From Acidiferrobacterales bacterium (lineage in GTDB: Bacteria; Pseudomonadota; Gammaproteobacteria; Acidiferrobacterales; Sulfurifustaceae), in contig CAKKQL010000082.1 in the NCBI GenBank assembly GCA_919902095.1, forward strand, positions 1 through 11,219: 11,219 bases of DNA. Direction: 5' to 3'. Shown here one piece after another: positions 1-6,326 of this stretch. The notes under the pieces are model-generated. The model was not told the origin of the DNA. It made no database searches and saw nothing but the letters and a program-made list of their open reading frames with translations. Each line of letters starts with the position of its first letter. The stretch's first letter is position 1. Position numbers and translations under genes: made by a program.

Positions 1-1846
1 GCTGGCGCTGGCCGCCGGAAAGCGTACAGCCGTGCTCGCCCACCAGCGTGTCGTACCCCTTCTGCATTTCCAGGATAAACTCGTGCGCGCCAGCGAGTTT
101 GGCGGCCCCGATAACGCGCTCCAGTGGCGTGCCGGGGTCGGCGAGCGCGATGTTGTCGCGTACCGTGCGGTTAAACAGAAAGTTTTCCTGCAACACCACG
201 CCGATGCGCGAGCGCAGCCACGCCGGCTCCATCTGCGCCAGGTCCACGCCGTCCACCAGCACGCGCCCGGCCTCGGGCAGGTACAGCCGCTGCACCAGCT
301 TGGCGACCGTGCTTTTGCCGGAGCCGGAGCGCCCGACCACGCCGACGGTGCTGCCGGCCGGGATGTCGAGCGTCAGGCGCTTCAATATTTCCGGCCCATC
401 CGGGCGGTAACGGAAGCTGACGTTGTCGAACACGACGTGCCCGGCGAGCACCGGCAGGGTGGTGCGGTTGGGGTTGTACGACGGCTCCGGCGGCGTGTTG
501 AGCACGTCACCGAGGCGGTCGAGCGAGATGCCGGCCTGCTGGAACTCCTGCCACAACTGCACGATGCGCAGCAGCGGCCCGCTGACGCGCCCGGCGAGCA
601 TGTTGAACGCGATCAACTGGCCGATGGACAGCTCGCCGGCCATCACCAGATGCGCGCCGAGCCACAGGATCGCCACGGTGACGATTTTGTTGAGAAACGC
701 CGCCACTTGGCCGGCGACGTTGCTGAGCGTGCCGGTGCGGAAGCTGGCGCGCACGTACCCGGCGAGCTGTTCTTCCCAACGGCGCTGCATCGCCGGCTCC
801 ACGGCCATGGCCTTAACGGTCTCGATACCGTTGATGGTCTCGACCAGGAACGACTGGTTCTCGGCGCCGCGGTTGAATTTCTCGTTGAGCCGCGCGCGGA
901 ACACCGGCGTGACGCTGACCGACAGGAACACGTAGAACGGAATCGCCGCCAGCACCACCAGCGTGAGCCAGCCGCTGTAGAAGAACAGCACGGCGATGAA
1001 CACCACGGTAAAGAACAGGTCGATTACTACCGTGACCGTCGAGCCGGTCAGGAACTGGCGGATGGTTTCGAGCTCGCGCACCCGCGCCACGGTTTCGCCC
1101 ACGCGCCGCGCCTCGAAGTAGGCCAACGGCAGGCGCACCAGGTGACGGAACATCTCGGCGCCGAGCACGACATCGATACGGCTGGTGGTGTGCGAAAAAA
1201 GATAGGTGCGCAACCCGCCGAGAATGACTTCGAACACCACCAACGCCACCATGCCGACGGCCACCACGTGCAACGTGGTGACGGCCTTGTGCACCAGCAC
1301 CTTGTCGATGATGACCTGAAAAAAGAGCGGCGTGAGCAACGCGAAGAGTTGCAGAAAAAACGACGCTGTCAGTACTTCACCGAACAATTTTCGGTGTTTG
1401 ACGATCGCGGGGATAAACCAGGTGAAGTCGAAGCGCCGGTCCTCGGGACGCAGGTTGGCGCGCTTGGCGAACAGGATCAGTCGCCCGCTCCAGGACTCCT
1501 CGAAGATCGGGCGCGACAGTGTCCGCGGCGCGGCCTCGAGCGGGTCCTGGACGAGCACGCGCTCGTTGTCCACGCGCGCGAGCACGACGTAGCGGCCGTC
1601 TTTATATTGCGCCAGCACCGGTAACGGCGTGGTCGCCAGCCGATCCCACTGGCTGTCGTGCGCCCCGGCCTTGAGTTCCAGATGTTTCGCGGCGCGCAAC
1701 AGGTCGGTTTCATCGAACAGCTTGCCGGATTCGACGAACTGGTGCTGGAGTTGCTGGGCATTGGCGGGAACGCCGAAAAAGCGCGCGAGCAAGACCAGAC
1801 ACGCGAGCCCGGTGTCAATCGACTGCGTCGAATTGACGGAATGCAT
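1..1846 (-). CDS. HlyB-like type I secretion ABC transporter (C-terminus cut by window edge)
   Basis: Inner-membrane ATPase/permease of a type I secretion system, expected to export the neighbouring RTX protein in one step with a HlyD-like adaptor and a TolC-like outer-membrane channel. I translated 615 codons from the ATG at 1846. Residues 1-130 are a C39 peptidase-like domain in which the catalytic Cys and His positions hold Thr12 (in DTGLACL) and Tyr86 (in GRYVVLA); Asp101 remains. Residues 140-440 are the transmembrane domain, very close to HlyB from memory (FTWFIPAI, LLTPLFFQV, TSRIDVVLGAEMFRHL, VGETVARVRELE, LSIGQLIAFNMLAG). The ATPase domain shows Walker A GRSGSGKST (505-513), Q-loop Gln553 and signature LSGGQ (609-613). 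Walker B and the H-loop lie outside, roughly 90-100 residues missing compared with HlyB (about 707). No upstream in-frame start exists before a stop about 60 bases away, and the N-terminus aligns with HlyB. The ribosome binding site is weak. It follows the RTX gene by 111 bases. Confidence 0.95.
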   Translation of the reverse strand, partial: MHSVNSTQSIDTGLACLVLLARFFGVPANAQQLQHQFVESGKLFDETDLLRAAKHLELKAGAHDSQWDRLATTPLPVLAQYKDGRYVVLARVDNERVLVQDPLEAAPRTLSRPIFEESWSGRLILFAKRANLRPEDRRFDFTWFIPAIVKHRKLFGEVLTASFFLQLFALLTPLFFQVIIDKVLVHKAVTTLHVVAVGMVALVVFEVILGGLRTYLFSHTTSRIDVVLGAEMFRHLVRLPLAYFEARRVGETVARVRELETIRQFLTGSTVTVVIDLFFTVVFIAVLFFYSGWLTLVVLAAIPFYVFLSVSVTPVFRARLNEKFNRGAENQSFLVETINGIETVKAMAVEPAMQRRWEEQLAGYVRASFRTGTLSNVAGQVAAFLNKIVTVAILWLGAHLVMAGELSIGQLIAFNMLAGRVSGPLLRIVQLWQEFQQAGISLDRLGDVLNTPPEPSYNPNRTTLPVLAGHVVFDNVSFRYRPDGPEILKRLTLDIPAGSTVGVVGRSGSGKSTVAKLVQRLYLPEAGRVLVDGVDLAQMEPAWLRSRIGVVLQENFLFNRTVRDNIALADPGTPLERVIGAAKLAGAHEFILEMQKGYDTLVGEHGCTLSGGQRQ

Positions 1847-1891
1847 GTGAATCTTATGGCGGAACTCGCAGTAGCGACAGCGGAAGCTTAG

Positions 1892-1956
1892 CGAAGTCCG
1901 TTACAAACGAACAGGAAAAACCGGGTAAATCAGGACTTCGGCCGGGTGCGGGTCCT
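1892..1956 (-). promoter_or_regulatory. Overlapping inverted repeats between RTX gene and exporter gene
   Basis: In transcript orientation, AGGAC (1956-1952) can pair with GTCCT (1936-1932) across a 15-base loop. The overlapping CGAAGTCC (1940-1933) can instead pair with GGACTTCG (1899-1892) across 33 bases that include a T5 run. The two pairings exclude each other because they share the GTCC segment. Such an arrangement between a highly expressed substrate gene and its exporter could act as a partial terminator or attenuator. I see the repeats directly; the regulatory role is inference and the stems are short. Confidence 0.3.
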
Positions 1957-1957
1957 T

Positions 1958-4900
1958 TTAGCTACTCTCCCACGCCGCCGCCAAGGTGGCCTGGAGTTGA
2001 TCCGGCATCTCGGTGGGCAGGGGCGTGCCGCTGCCGGGGGTGGGGGTAAAGCTCGCCATGGCCTGGACCAGAAGTTGGACTTTCTTGTCTTCGAGTTCGT
2101 AGCCGTTGCTGGTTTGAAATTCTTCGATGGGTTTGTGTTTGTTCGAGTACCAGCCCTCGATGGTCATGCCGTCATCGGTGCCGAGGACGTTAATGTTGAG
2201 ATTGTTGCCGCTGCGGCTGAACCAGAGGTTCTCTTGGGTGATGCCGTCGCCGAAGTGGATTTCGTTGTCGTGGCCATCGTCCTTGGCATTGGTCTTGAGG
2301 GTGTCCCAACCATCTCCGCTGTTAAAGAGAATGTCGTTCTGGCTGTCCTTGCCGAGGATAAGCGTATCGTCGCCGGCGCCGCCGGCCAGAGTATTTTTGC
2401 CCCTGCCACCGTCGAGAACATTGTTGCCGTCGTTGCCGGTGAGGACGTTGTTGAGCTTGTTGCCGGTGGCGTTGATGTCATCCGAGCCTGTAAGCGTTAG
2501 GTTCTCGACGTTGTCGCCCAGCGTGAAGCCGACGCTGCTCAGGATGGTGTCGGTGCCCTTGCCGGATTTTTCGACCACGACATCGCCGGAATTGTCCACG
2601 ATATAGGTGTCGTCGCCTTCGCCGCCGGCCAAGACGTTGTTGCCGACGTTGCCGGTAAGGACGTTGTCGAGCTTGTTGCCGGTGGCATTGATATTGGCCG
2701 AGCCGGTGAGGGTCAGGTTCTCGACGTTATCGCCCAGTGTAAGGCTGATACTGCTTAGAACCGTGTCGGTGCCTTGATGATCTTTTTCGACTACAACATC
2801 GCCGGTATTGTCCACGATATAGGTGTCGTTCCCCACCCCGCCGATCAGGGTGTCGGCGCCGGTGCCGCCGTCGAGAATGTCGTTGCCGTTAAAGCCATAC
2901 AGCACGTCACCGCCGCCGAGACCCTCGATGACATCGTCACCTGAACCACCATAGAGGTAATCCACGTCATCCGTGCCGGGCGCGGCAACCACCAGGGATT
3001 CGAGAGTGGCTGCGTCCCAGGTCTCCCCGGAGCCAGAGAAAATAGCCTGTTCGATCCTGAAGGACTCACCCACAAACCAATTGGACACCGTCAAGCGGGC
3101 ATCGCCGAACTCCAAGTAGAGGTTTTCCAGATCGCGCGTAACGACCGGATCCAATAACTCAGCCCCAGGGGAGAACAGTATGGTGTCGAGATTCCCCGGG
3201 GTGGCGTCTTTTTCAAAGATGACATCTTGTCCTGACTCGGGACCAAAAAGGTAAGTATCGTTACCAGCGCCACCGATCAGGGTGTCGGCGCCATCAAGAC
3301 CCGCCAAGATGTTATCGCCGGCATTGCCGGTGAGGACGTTATCGCCGGCATTGCCGGTGGCGTCAATGTCGGCCGACCCCGTAAGGGTCAGATTTTCGAC
3401 GTCGTCGCTCAACGTGAAGCTCGCACTGCTCAGGACGGAATCAATGCCTTCGCCGGGGTTCTCCAGCACGGTGTCGCCAACGTCGTCCACGACATAAGTG
3501 TCGTTCCCCGCCCCGCCGATCAGGGTGTCGGCACCGAGGCCACCGTTAAGCACGTTGTTGCCGTCGTTGCCGGTGAGAACGTTGTCGAGGGCGTTGCCGG
3601 TGGCTTTGAAGTTACCGGTACCGCCGAGAATTAAATTCTCGACGTTGTCGCCCAAGGTGTAATTGAAGGCGGCTTGGACGGTGTCGTCGCCCTCATCGGC
3701 GTTTTCCGCGACAACATCGTGCTTGTCATCCACCACATAGGTATCATCGCCGAGGCCACCGATCAGAGTGTCGTCGCCCAACCCGCCGTCGAGGATATTG
3801 CTGCCATCGTTTCCGGTAAGGACGTTGTCTTGCTTATTGCCGGTAGCGTCGATGTCATCCGAACCGGTAAGAGTCAGGTTCTCAACATGATCGCTCAGCG
3901 CAAAGCTCACGCTGCTCAGAACCGTGTCGGTGCCCTGGCCGGATTTTTCAATCACGATATCGCCAACATCGTCCACCACATAGGTGTCGTCGCCCTTGCC
4001 ACCGATCAGGGTATCGGCGCCGAGGCCGCCGTCGAGGGTGTTACGGCCACGGTTGCCGGTGAGGAAGTTGTCGAGATCGTTACCGGTGGCGTCGAGGTGA
4101 CCGGCGCCTAACAGTGTGAGGTTTTCGAGGCCATTACCTAAAGAAAAGCTAATGGAGGCTCGGACAGTATCTGTGCCCTCGCCGGAGTTCTCAAATACGG
4201 TATCGCCAACGTCATCAACGATATAGGTGTCATCGCCCAACCCTCCGCTAAGGGTGTCAGCGCCGCGGCCGCCGTCGAGGATATTGTTGCCGTCGTTACC
4301 GGTGAGGACGTTGTCGAACTTGTTGCCGGTGGCGTCGATGTCGGACGAGCCGGTGAGGGTCAGGTTTTCGAGATATTTTCCGAGAACGTAGCTAATTGAA
4401 CTTTCTACGGTATCGGCGCCGCTGTCGCGCCTTTCGCGCACGACATCATCAGTATTGTCGACCACATAGGTATCGTCGCCATCGCCGCCAATGAGGGTGT
4501 CGGCGCCGAAACCGCCGTCGAGGACATCGTTACCCGCGCCGCCGTCCAGTCTGTCGTTACCGGCAAAACCATACAGCAGGTCGTCGCCACCGAGGCCATT
4601 GATCGTGTCATTTCCGGAAGTTCCATACAGAACATCCGCCCCGGCCGTGCCGGGGGCGACGGTAATCCGGCTTTCGAGGGCGGCCGGATCCCAGGTCGTA
4701 CCGTCGGCGAAGACCACCTGCTCAATGCGCGCGGCGGGATCAACAAACCAGTCCGACAATACCAACCGGTCGCCGGAATCGGCGATGGTCAGATAGAGAT
4801 TCGTATCATCGCGCGTAACCGTGACATCACCTGTGCCAACGCCGGCAGCAAACTGGACGGTATCGAGGTTTGCCGGGGTCGACTCGTAGCTGTTGATGGT

Positions 4901-5917
4901 GTCTTGCCCATAACCACGGTCGAAAAGGTAGGTATCGTTGCCGTCGCCGCCAACCAGGTAATCGTTGCCAGCGCCGCCGTCCAGGGTATCGTTGCCGGCA
5001 AGCCCATACAGGCTGTCATCGCCGCCGAGACCGCTGATGATGTCGTCGCCGGCCGTGCCGAACAAGATATCCGACCCCTCCGTGGGGTTGCTGGTAATCA
5101 GGCTTTCGAGGGTAACCGCATCCCAGGTCGTGCCATCGGCGAAGACCACCTGCTCGATCTTGTTGACGTCGCCCAGAAACCAGCCGGAGAGGGTCAGCGT
5201 GTCGCCGGTGGTGGCATTCGTGAGATTGAGATTGTCCCCGACCCGTGTCACGACAATGTCGCCGGTTTGGATCCCGGCCGTAAACTGCACCGTGTCAACA
5301 TTGCCCGACGTTGAATCGAAATCGATGATGACGTCCGATCCGTCGCCGAGGCCGAAAAGATAGGTGTCGTTCCCGTCGCCGCCAACCAGGTAATCGTTGC
5401 CGGCGCCGCCGGTCAAGGTGTCGTTGCCGGCATACCCGTACAGTTGGTCATCGCCACCGAGACCGCTGATGACGTCATCGCCAGCAGTGCCGAACAGGAT
5501 ATCCGGCCCTTCCGTGGCGGGCGGCGGACCGGGAAGGAGCGCTTCGAGCGTGGCGATATCCCACACCGTGCTATCGGCAAACGAGATTTGTTCGATCTTG
5601 GAAGCGGGATTCGAAAACCAGCCGCCAATGGTCAGCGTTTCGCCGGTATCGGCGATGGTCAGATAAATATTATCGGCGTCGCGAGTGACTTGGATGTTAC
5701 CCGGCAGAACGTCGGGGGCAAAAAGAACAGTATCAAGGTTGCCAGGTGTCGCGTCGGATTCGAAAATCTGGTCTTGCCCGCTGCCGCGACCGAAAAGGTA
5801 AGTGTCGTTACCGGTGCTGCCAAACAGAAAGTCATCGCCGGCGCCGCCATCGAGGACATCGTCCCCGGCGGTGTCGAACAGAAAATCCGTACCAGCGGTG
5901 CCAACAATAAGCGCCAT
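1958..5917 (-). CDS. RTX calcium-binding repeat protein, type I secretion substrate
   Basis: Predicted secreted protein of 1319 residues built almost entirely of RTX repeats, which fold as calcium-bound parallel beta-rolls outside the cell. About 45 GGxGxD-type nonapeptides are visible. Layout: residues 1-134 short RTX plus a haemolysin-related beta domain; 135-422 two 144-residue RTX-plus-beta units; 423-482 RTX block; 483-887 five exact-length 81-residue units (TYVVDDVGDT...ENLTLTGS...DATGN...LTGNDG); 888-980 a fourth beta domain; 981-1031 RTX; 1032-1184 two more 81-type units, the first 9 residues short; 1185-1319 a C-terminal region (GNNLNINVLGTDD, IEGWYSN, VQLLVQAMASF, terminal AAWESS) of the kind found at the secreted end of large RTX proteins. 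It is acidic, with no Cys and no N-terminal signal peptide, as expected for this route. No catalytic or pore-forming domain is visible. I chose the ATG at 5917 over the one at 5935 because GAGAGGAG sits 8 bases upstream. Its exporter follows. Role as adhesin, S-layer-like coat or matrix protein is inference. Confidence 0.95.
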   Translation of the reverse strand: MALIVGTAGTDFLFDTAGDDVLDGGAGDDFLFGSTGNDTYLFGRGSGQDQIFESDATPGNLDTVLFAPDVLPGNIQVTRDADNIYLTIADTGETLTIGGWFSNPASKIEQISFADSTVWDIATLEALLPGPPPATEGPDILFGTAGDDVISGLGGDDQLYGYAGNDTLTGGAGNDYLVGGDGNDTYLFGLGDGSDVIIDFDSTSGNVDTVQFTAGIQTGDIVVTRVGDNLNLTNATTGDTLTLSGWFLGDVNKIEQVVFADGTTWDAVTLESLITSNPTEGSDILFGTAGDDIISGLGGDDSLYGLAGNDTLDGGAGNDYLVGGDGNDTYLFDRGYGQDTINSYESTPANLDTVQFAAGVGTGDVTVTRDDTNLYLTIADSGDRLVLSDWFVDPAARIEQVVFADGTTWDPAALESRITVAPGTAGADVLYGTSGNDTINGLGGDDLLYGFAGNDRLDGGAGNDVLDGGFGADTLIGGDGDDTYVVDNTDDVVRERRDSGADTVESSISYVLGKYLENLTLTGSSDIDATGNKFDNVLTGNDGNNILDGGRGADTLSGGLGDDTYIVDDVGDTVFENSGEGTDTVRASISFSLGNGLENLTLLGAGHLDATGNDLDNFLTGNRGRNTLDGGLGADTLIGGKGDDTYVVDDVGDIVIEKSGQGTDTVLSSVSFALSDHVENLTLTGSDDIDATGNKQDNVLTGNDGSNILDGGLGDDTLIGGLGDDTYVVDDKHDVVAENADEGDDTVQAAFNYTLGDNVENLILGGTGNFKATGNALDNVLTGNDGNNVLNGGLGADTLIGGAGNDTYVVDDVGDTVLENPGEGIDSVLSSASFTLSDDVENLTLTGSADIDATGNAGDNVLTGNAGDNILAGLDGADTLIGGAGNDTYLFGPESGQDVIFEKDATPGNLDTILFSPGAELLDPVVTRDLENLYLEFGDARLTVSNWFVGESFRIEQAIFSGSGETWDAATLESLVVAAPGTDDVDYLYGGSGDDVIEGLGGGDVLYGFNGNDILDGGTGADTLIGGVGNDTYIVDNTGDVVVEKDHQGTDTVLSSISLTLGDNVENLTLTGSANINATGNKLDNVLTGNVGNNVLAGGEGDDTYIVDNSGDVVVEKSGKGTDTILSSVGFTLGDNVENLTLTGSDDINATGNKLNNVLTGNDGNNVLDGGRGKNTLAGGAGDDTLILGKDSQNDILFNSGDGWDTLKTNAKDDGHDNEIHFGDGITQENLWFSRSGNNLNINVLGTDDGMTIEGWYSNKHKPIEEFQTSNGYELEDKKVQLLVQAMASFTPTPGSGTPLPTEMPDQLQATLAAAWESS
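2366..2824 (-). repeat. Second block of 81-residue RTX units (two copies, one shortened)
   Basis: Two tandem copies encode residues 1032-1103 (72 residues) and 1104-1184 (81 residues) of the RTX protein. Both start TYIVDN and share GDNVENLTLTGS and NATGNKL. The first copy lacks exactly one nonapeptide relative to the 81-residue consensus. These are in-frame coding repeats. Confidence 0.85.
2978..3256 (-). repeat. Isolated haemolysin-related beta domain (fourth copy)
   Basis: Encodes residues 888-980 (TYLFGPESGQDVIFE ... GNLDTILFSP ... RIEQAIF ... ETWDAATLESL). It matches the beta part of the 144-residue units at 4652-5515 but lies between the two blocks of 81-residue units, interrupting them. 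I associate this segment with the haemolysin-type calcium-binding-related domain family (PF06594-like) from the pattern TxxLxxGWF...KIEQxxFADGxxWD. Confidence 0.75.
3257..4471 (-). repeat. Five tandem 243-bp (81-residue) RTX units
   Basis: Five consecutive units, all exactly 81 residues, encode residues 483-887 of the RTX protein. Each runs from TYxVD through ENLTLxG and ATGN to two closing GGxGxD nonapeptides. Protein-level identity is high while DNA copies have diverged, so these are not recent exact duplications. The regular length makes the block liable to unequal recombination and to collapse in short-read assembly. Confidence 0.9.
4652..5515 (-). repeat. Two tandem 432-bp (144-residue) RTX-plus-beta-domain units
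   Basis: Residues 135-278 and 279-422 are two units of equal length. Each begins TEGxDILFGTAGDD, carries five RTX nonapeptides, then TYLF and a beta segment ending FADGTTWD...LES. A first, shorter copy of the beta segment precedes them at residues 39-134. Confidence 0.9.
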
Positions 5918-5925
5918 CGCCGTCG

Positions 5926-5933
5926 CTCCTCTC
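5926..5933 (-). promoter_or_regulatory. Ribosome binding site of the RTX gene
   Basis: GAGAGGAG in transcript orientation lies 8 bases before the ATG at 5917. It overlaps the coding sequence of the longer alternative start at 5935, and so decides for the shorter protein starting MALIVGTAG. Confidence 0.7.
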
Positions 5934-6105
5934 ATTCACTCCATCGGGGCATCTTGCCGTACCGACAGATCAGGTGGTGCGTCGAGGTGAACAACTCTGT
6001 TCTTCGTGGAGCCTACCCGCAACCACGCCCAGTGAACGAATACCGGTTCAGCGGCGCTCCCATCGGTCCCCGTGAATTGTTGTGGTTCTGCCCGATGTGG
6101 CCGCC

Positions 6106-6134
6106 AAGGTACGCCTCCAAGGGCAGCTTTTCAA
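6106..6134 (-). promoter_or_regulatory. Weak sigma70-like promoter candidate for the RTX gene
   Basis: In transcript orientation TTGAAA (6134-6129) is followed after 17 bases by TACCTT (6111-6106). The -35 matches 5 of 6 consensus bases. The -10 matches only 3 of 6 but keeps the key T, A and final T. It would give a leader of about 180 bases. This is a by-eye match and could be chance. Confidence 0.18.
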
Positions 6135-6179
6135 GCCGGCCGGACGAAGAATGTTTAGGAGAGGTCTAATTTCAATGAT

Positions 6180-6260
6180 TATTCACCGCAAAGACGCAGG
6201 AGTGGCGCAGGGATGCGCCGCTTACGAAGCCGAGGATGCAAAGGACGCAAAGAAAAACAC
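6180..6260. repeat. GCAAAG-rich dispersed intergenic repeat
   Basis: Plus strand shows TTCACCGCAAAGACGCAGG near 6182 and GATGCAAAGGACGCAAAGAAAAACAC ending near 6260, in which GCAAAG is repeated. I recall this pattern (CTTTGCGTCTTTGCGGTGAA on the other strand) as a very common non-coding repeat in many bacterial genomes, often mis-called as small proteins ending in RLCGE or containing AKDAKK. The minus-strand frame here indeed ends RLCGE. The boundaries are approximate. Confidence 0.5.
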
Positions 6261-6274
6261 GAGAAATTTCCGGC

Positions 6275-6305
6275 AAAAACCTTTGTGCTGCATAGGAATG
6301 CGCAC
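6275..6305 (-). terminator. Possible rho-independent terminator after the mshQ-position gene
   Basis: About 22 bases after the stop codon the transcript reads GTGCGCAT (6305-6298), loop TCCT, then ATGC-A-GCAC (6293-6285). This is an 8-bp stem with one bulged A. A T5 run follows at 6279-6275, but 5 bases (AAAGG) separate stem and run, which weakens it. It would separate the pilus operon from the RTX genes. Confidence 0.4.
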
Positions 6306-6326
6306 GACTGCATGAGCGATGGTCCT

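Larger units (their letters stand above)
5918..6179 (-). other. RTX gene leader region, no gene seen
   Basis: About 260 bases upstream of the RTX start, with no open frame on either strand that resembles a protein. Apart from the ribosome binding site and a weak sigma70-like candidate, I see no operator-like palindrome or riboswitch I can name. The plus-strand open frame crossing it continues antisense into the RTX gene and looks like a shadow. Confidence 0.5.

Noticed and set aside
32..1624. 530-codon plus-strand open frame
   Set aside because: It lies antisense to the ABC transporter, whose translation matches HlyB throughout. The plus-strand product is rich in His, Arg, Gln and Asp with no recognisable domain, as expected for a GC-rich antisense shadow.
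2366..5515. Regular repeats that could suggest a CRISPR-like or satellite array
   Set aside because: All periods are multiples of three, the reading frame stays open throughout, and the translation is RTX nonapeptides; there are no short identical repeats with unique spacers.
5917..5935. ATG at 5935 as the RTX start
   Set aside because: It would place the good GAGAGGAG ribosome binding site inside the coding region, and its own upstream sequence shows no comparable site.
5444..6169. 241-codon plus-strand open frame covering the RTX leader
   Set aside because: Most of it is antisense to RTX repeats, and the remaining part over the leader has no recognisable protein features.
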